From Sindora glabra (taxonomy: Eukaryota; Streptophyta; Magnoliopsida; Fabales; Fabaceae), in assembly GCA_020226215.1 (NCBI GenBank), contig CM035233.1, forward strand, positions 33,874,027 through 33,938,026: DNA of 64,000 nt, in the 5' to 3' direction. The notes beneath the pieces are model-generated. The model saw nothing but the letters and a program-made list of their open reading frames with translations, searched no databases and had not been told where the DNA came from. Of this stretch, positions 62,971 to 64,000 are shown one piece after another (the first letter of the stretch is position 1; every line of letters begins with the position of its first letter). The position numbers and the translations under genes are program-made.

Positions 62971-63873
62971 TGCATGCTCTTATAGAATCTTAGAGTAACA
63001 CTTATTTTGGTAATGTCTATAATTTTTTGCGTCTATAACATTGGACATTAGATTTGTTGCTTGCTCTATTGTAAACCTCTTTAACTTCTTGAAGGATTAC
63101 CATCATTTGATCTTTTTCTATTAATGAAATTAAAATGACCACCTTTTCATTTTCCTCTCCCTCATCTACAACCTAAATAGCCTCCAGGAATTTAACTATC
63201 TTAATAACCTCTATGATTTTATTGAACTACCCTACTTTGCAAAGCTTGCTCAAAACTTAAGCTAGTGGTTTTTTTACTTATTCAATGTTCGTGTGAGCAT
63301 AACAAACTCATTAACTTATCCTTTAACATGATTGATATATCATTTAATTCTTTGATTGCTACAATAATATATTCAAATTTTGCAATCAAAGATTGCACAT
63401 TCTTTTCCATAACTTTGGTGTTTGAAAATTTTTCACTACTAACTTTCAACGGATTAACAATAGATTAAACACAATCAAAGTACACCAGAATTGATTATAA
63501 GTCATTCATATTTATGGATTTAAAATCACCTTGTAGTGTTTGTAGCTACACTTGTTTAATATGATGCTCACCTTTGTAGGATTTTTGTAAAATATCCCTA
63601 ATTTCTTTACTATGTTTGCAAATGAATTTTTTTTTCAAATATCAGTTCTTTAATGCCTTAAAAGATTACATATAGTGCTTTCTAGTCTTTTTTTAGGATC
63701 TCCACCAATGCATCAAACTTTTGCTAATATTTTACCTTGGCATAACCATTCTCCACAAAATTTTATAAACCTTATGATTTAGAGAATACTTTTAATTGAA
63801 TACTCCAATTATTCAAATTTTTGCATTAAAATTAGGAAGGTGCAATCAAATCAAATTGCCATTGTATAATCAA

Positions 63874-63885
63874 GCTTTGATGCCA
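63874..63885 (-). other. Primer-binding site of the copia element
   Basis: Minus strand TGGCATCAAAGC, two mismatches from TGGTATCAGAGC, the usual plant copia site complementary to initiator methionine tRNA. It sits two bases inside the LTR end at 63888. Confidence 0.75.
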
Positions 63886-63887
63886 AA

Positions 63888-64000
63888 TGTTGGAAATAAT
63901 ATATTTACCAATAATATTAGAACCCATAAATACAAAAAAATTTGTGGAGATTGCTTTATAATTACAATATCTCCTACAAAATATAAATACACTATAATCT
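63888..64000 (-). mobile_element. 5' LTR of the copia element (runs off the window)
   Basis: On the minus strand the LTR ends CCAACA directly before the primer-binding site. The sequence aligns with 57623-57790. Only the terminal 113 bp is inside the window. Confidence 0.75.

Larger units (their letters stand above)
59640..63887 (-). mobile_element. Decayed Ty1/copia internal region (gag-PR-INT-RT-RH)
   Basis: Minus-strand frames, broken by stops and frameshifts, give the copia order from high to low coordinates. Gag UBN2-type segments (AKEI-RDILQKSYKGE-like near 63600; KLMSLLCSHEH near 63300) come first, then a protease-like WYLDPRCSNHM near 62690. Integrase follows, with an SRMV/QNGIVKRKN motif and EMVRSLLKIKALLKSF near 61780-61840. 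RT has IDDEIHSIKKNDIWKL near 61090, and its catalytic box reads YVNNMIF (60682-60699) instead of YVDD. RNase H has LSIIEAKYM near 60080-60100 and HLEIKYHYIK and ILTKPL near 59800-59930. The substituted catalytic residues and stops show it is dead. Lineage is probably Tork-like, by resemblance. Confidence 0.85.

Noticed and set aside
1..64000. CRISPR arrays, bacterial operons or viral genomes
   Set aside because: No regularly spaced short repeats with unique spacers, no prokaryotic gene organisation, and the reverse transcriptase relic has the domain order of a plant copia retrotransposon.

Overview
The window looks like nuclear DNA of a dicot plant. It is very AT-rich, full of degenerate retrotransposons and CACTA-type DNA transposons, rich in (TA)n microsatellites, and almost free of genes. 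The only protein-coding genes I can identify are two tandem BAHD acyltransferase copies of the anthocyanin/flavonoid-glucoside malonyltransferase type, both on the minus strand and both broken. The species cannot be fixed from the sequence alone. No RNA gene, CRISPR array or bacterial feature is present.

Layout. 1-5.34 kb: two tandem degraded copies of a Ty3/gypsy gag region (minus strand). The second copy is split by a 1,672-bp solo LTR with a perfect 5-bp target-site duplication (TSD). 5.34-20.99 kb: gene-free DNA with LTR-like and CACTA-like relics, a ~140-bp minisatellite at 13.1-13.8 kb, and two adjacent 1.1-kb fold-back (long inverted repeat) elements at 14.67-16.92 kb. 21.0-24.6 kb: a 3.5-kb inverted repeat with ~1.25-kb arms. 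27.2-28.6 kb: BAHD copy 1, full length but with one frameshift before the DFGWG motif. A 67-bp tandem duplication across its start codon creates an upstream decoy ORF. 30.7-32.0 kb: remains of a CACTA (En/Spm) transposase. 33.7-36.7 kb: BAHD copy 2, split by a 1,657-bp solo LTR just 5' of its HXXXD motif and carrying further frameshifts and a nonsense codon. 37.2-42.5 kb: a CACTA relative, a second reverse-oriented LTR of the family seen at 2.8 kb, and the 3' LTR and polypurine tract of a Ty3/gypsy element. 43.6-57.6 kb: mostly AT-rich repeats, a possible tRNA-derived SINE (51.56 kb) and weak coding-like segments (50.6 and 53.7-54.5 kb). 57.6-64.0 kb: a decayed Ty1/copia element on the minus strand with both LTRs, a near-canonical initiator-Met primer-binding site, gag, protease, integrase, RT and RNase H. 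Its 3' LTR is interrupted by a 1,542-bp non-autonomous CACTA element with a 3-bp TSD.

How it fits together. The BAHD pair arose by a duplication that included about 400 bp of upstream DNA. Both copies then decayed along independent routes: slippage/tandem duplication and an indel in copy 1, retrotransposon insertion plus point lesions in copy 2. The rest of the window is a record of nested transposition. I found no convincing undescribed protein system. The most unusual structures are the decoy start in BAHD copy 1, the exact solo-LTR insertion in copy 2, the paired fold-back elements, and the CACTA-in-copia nest.
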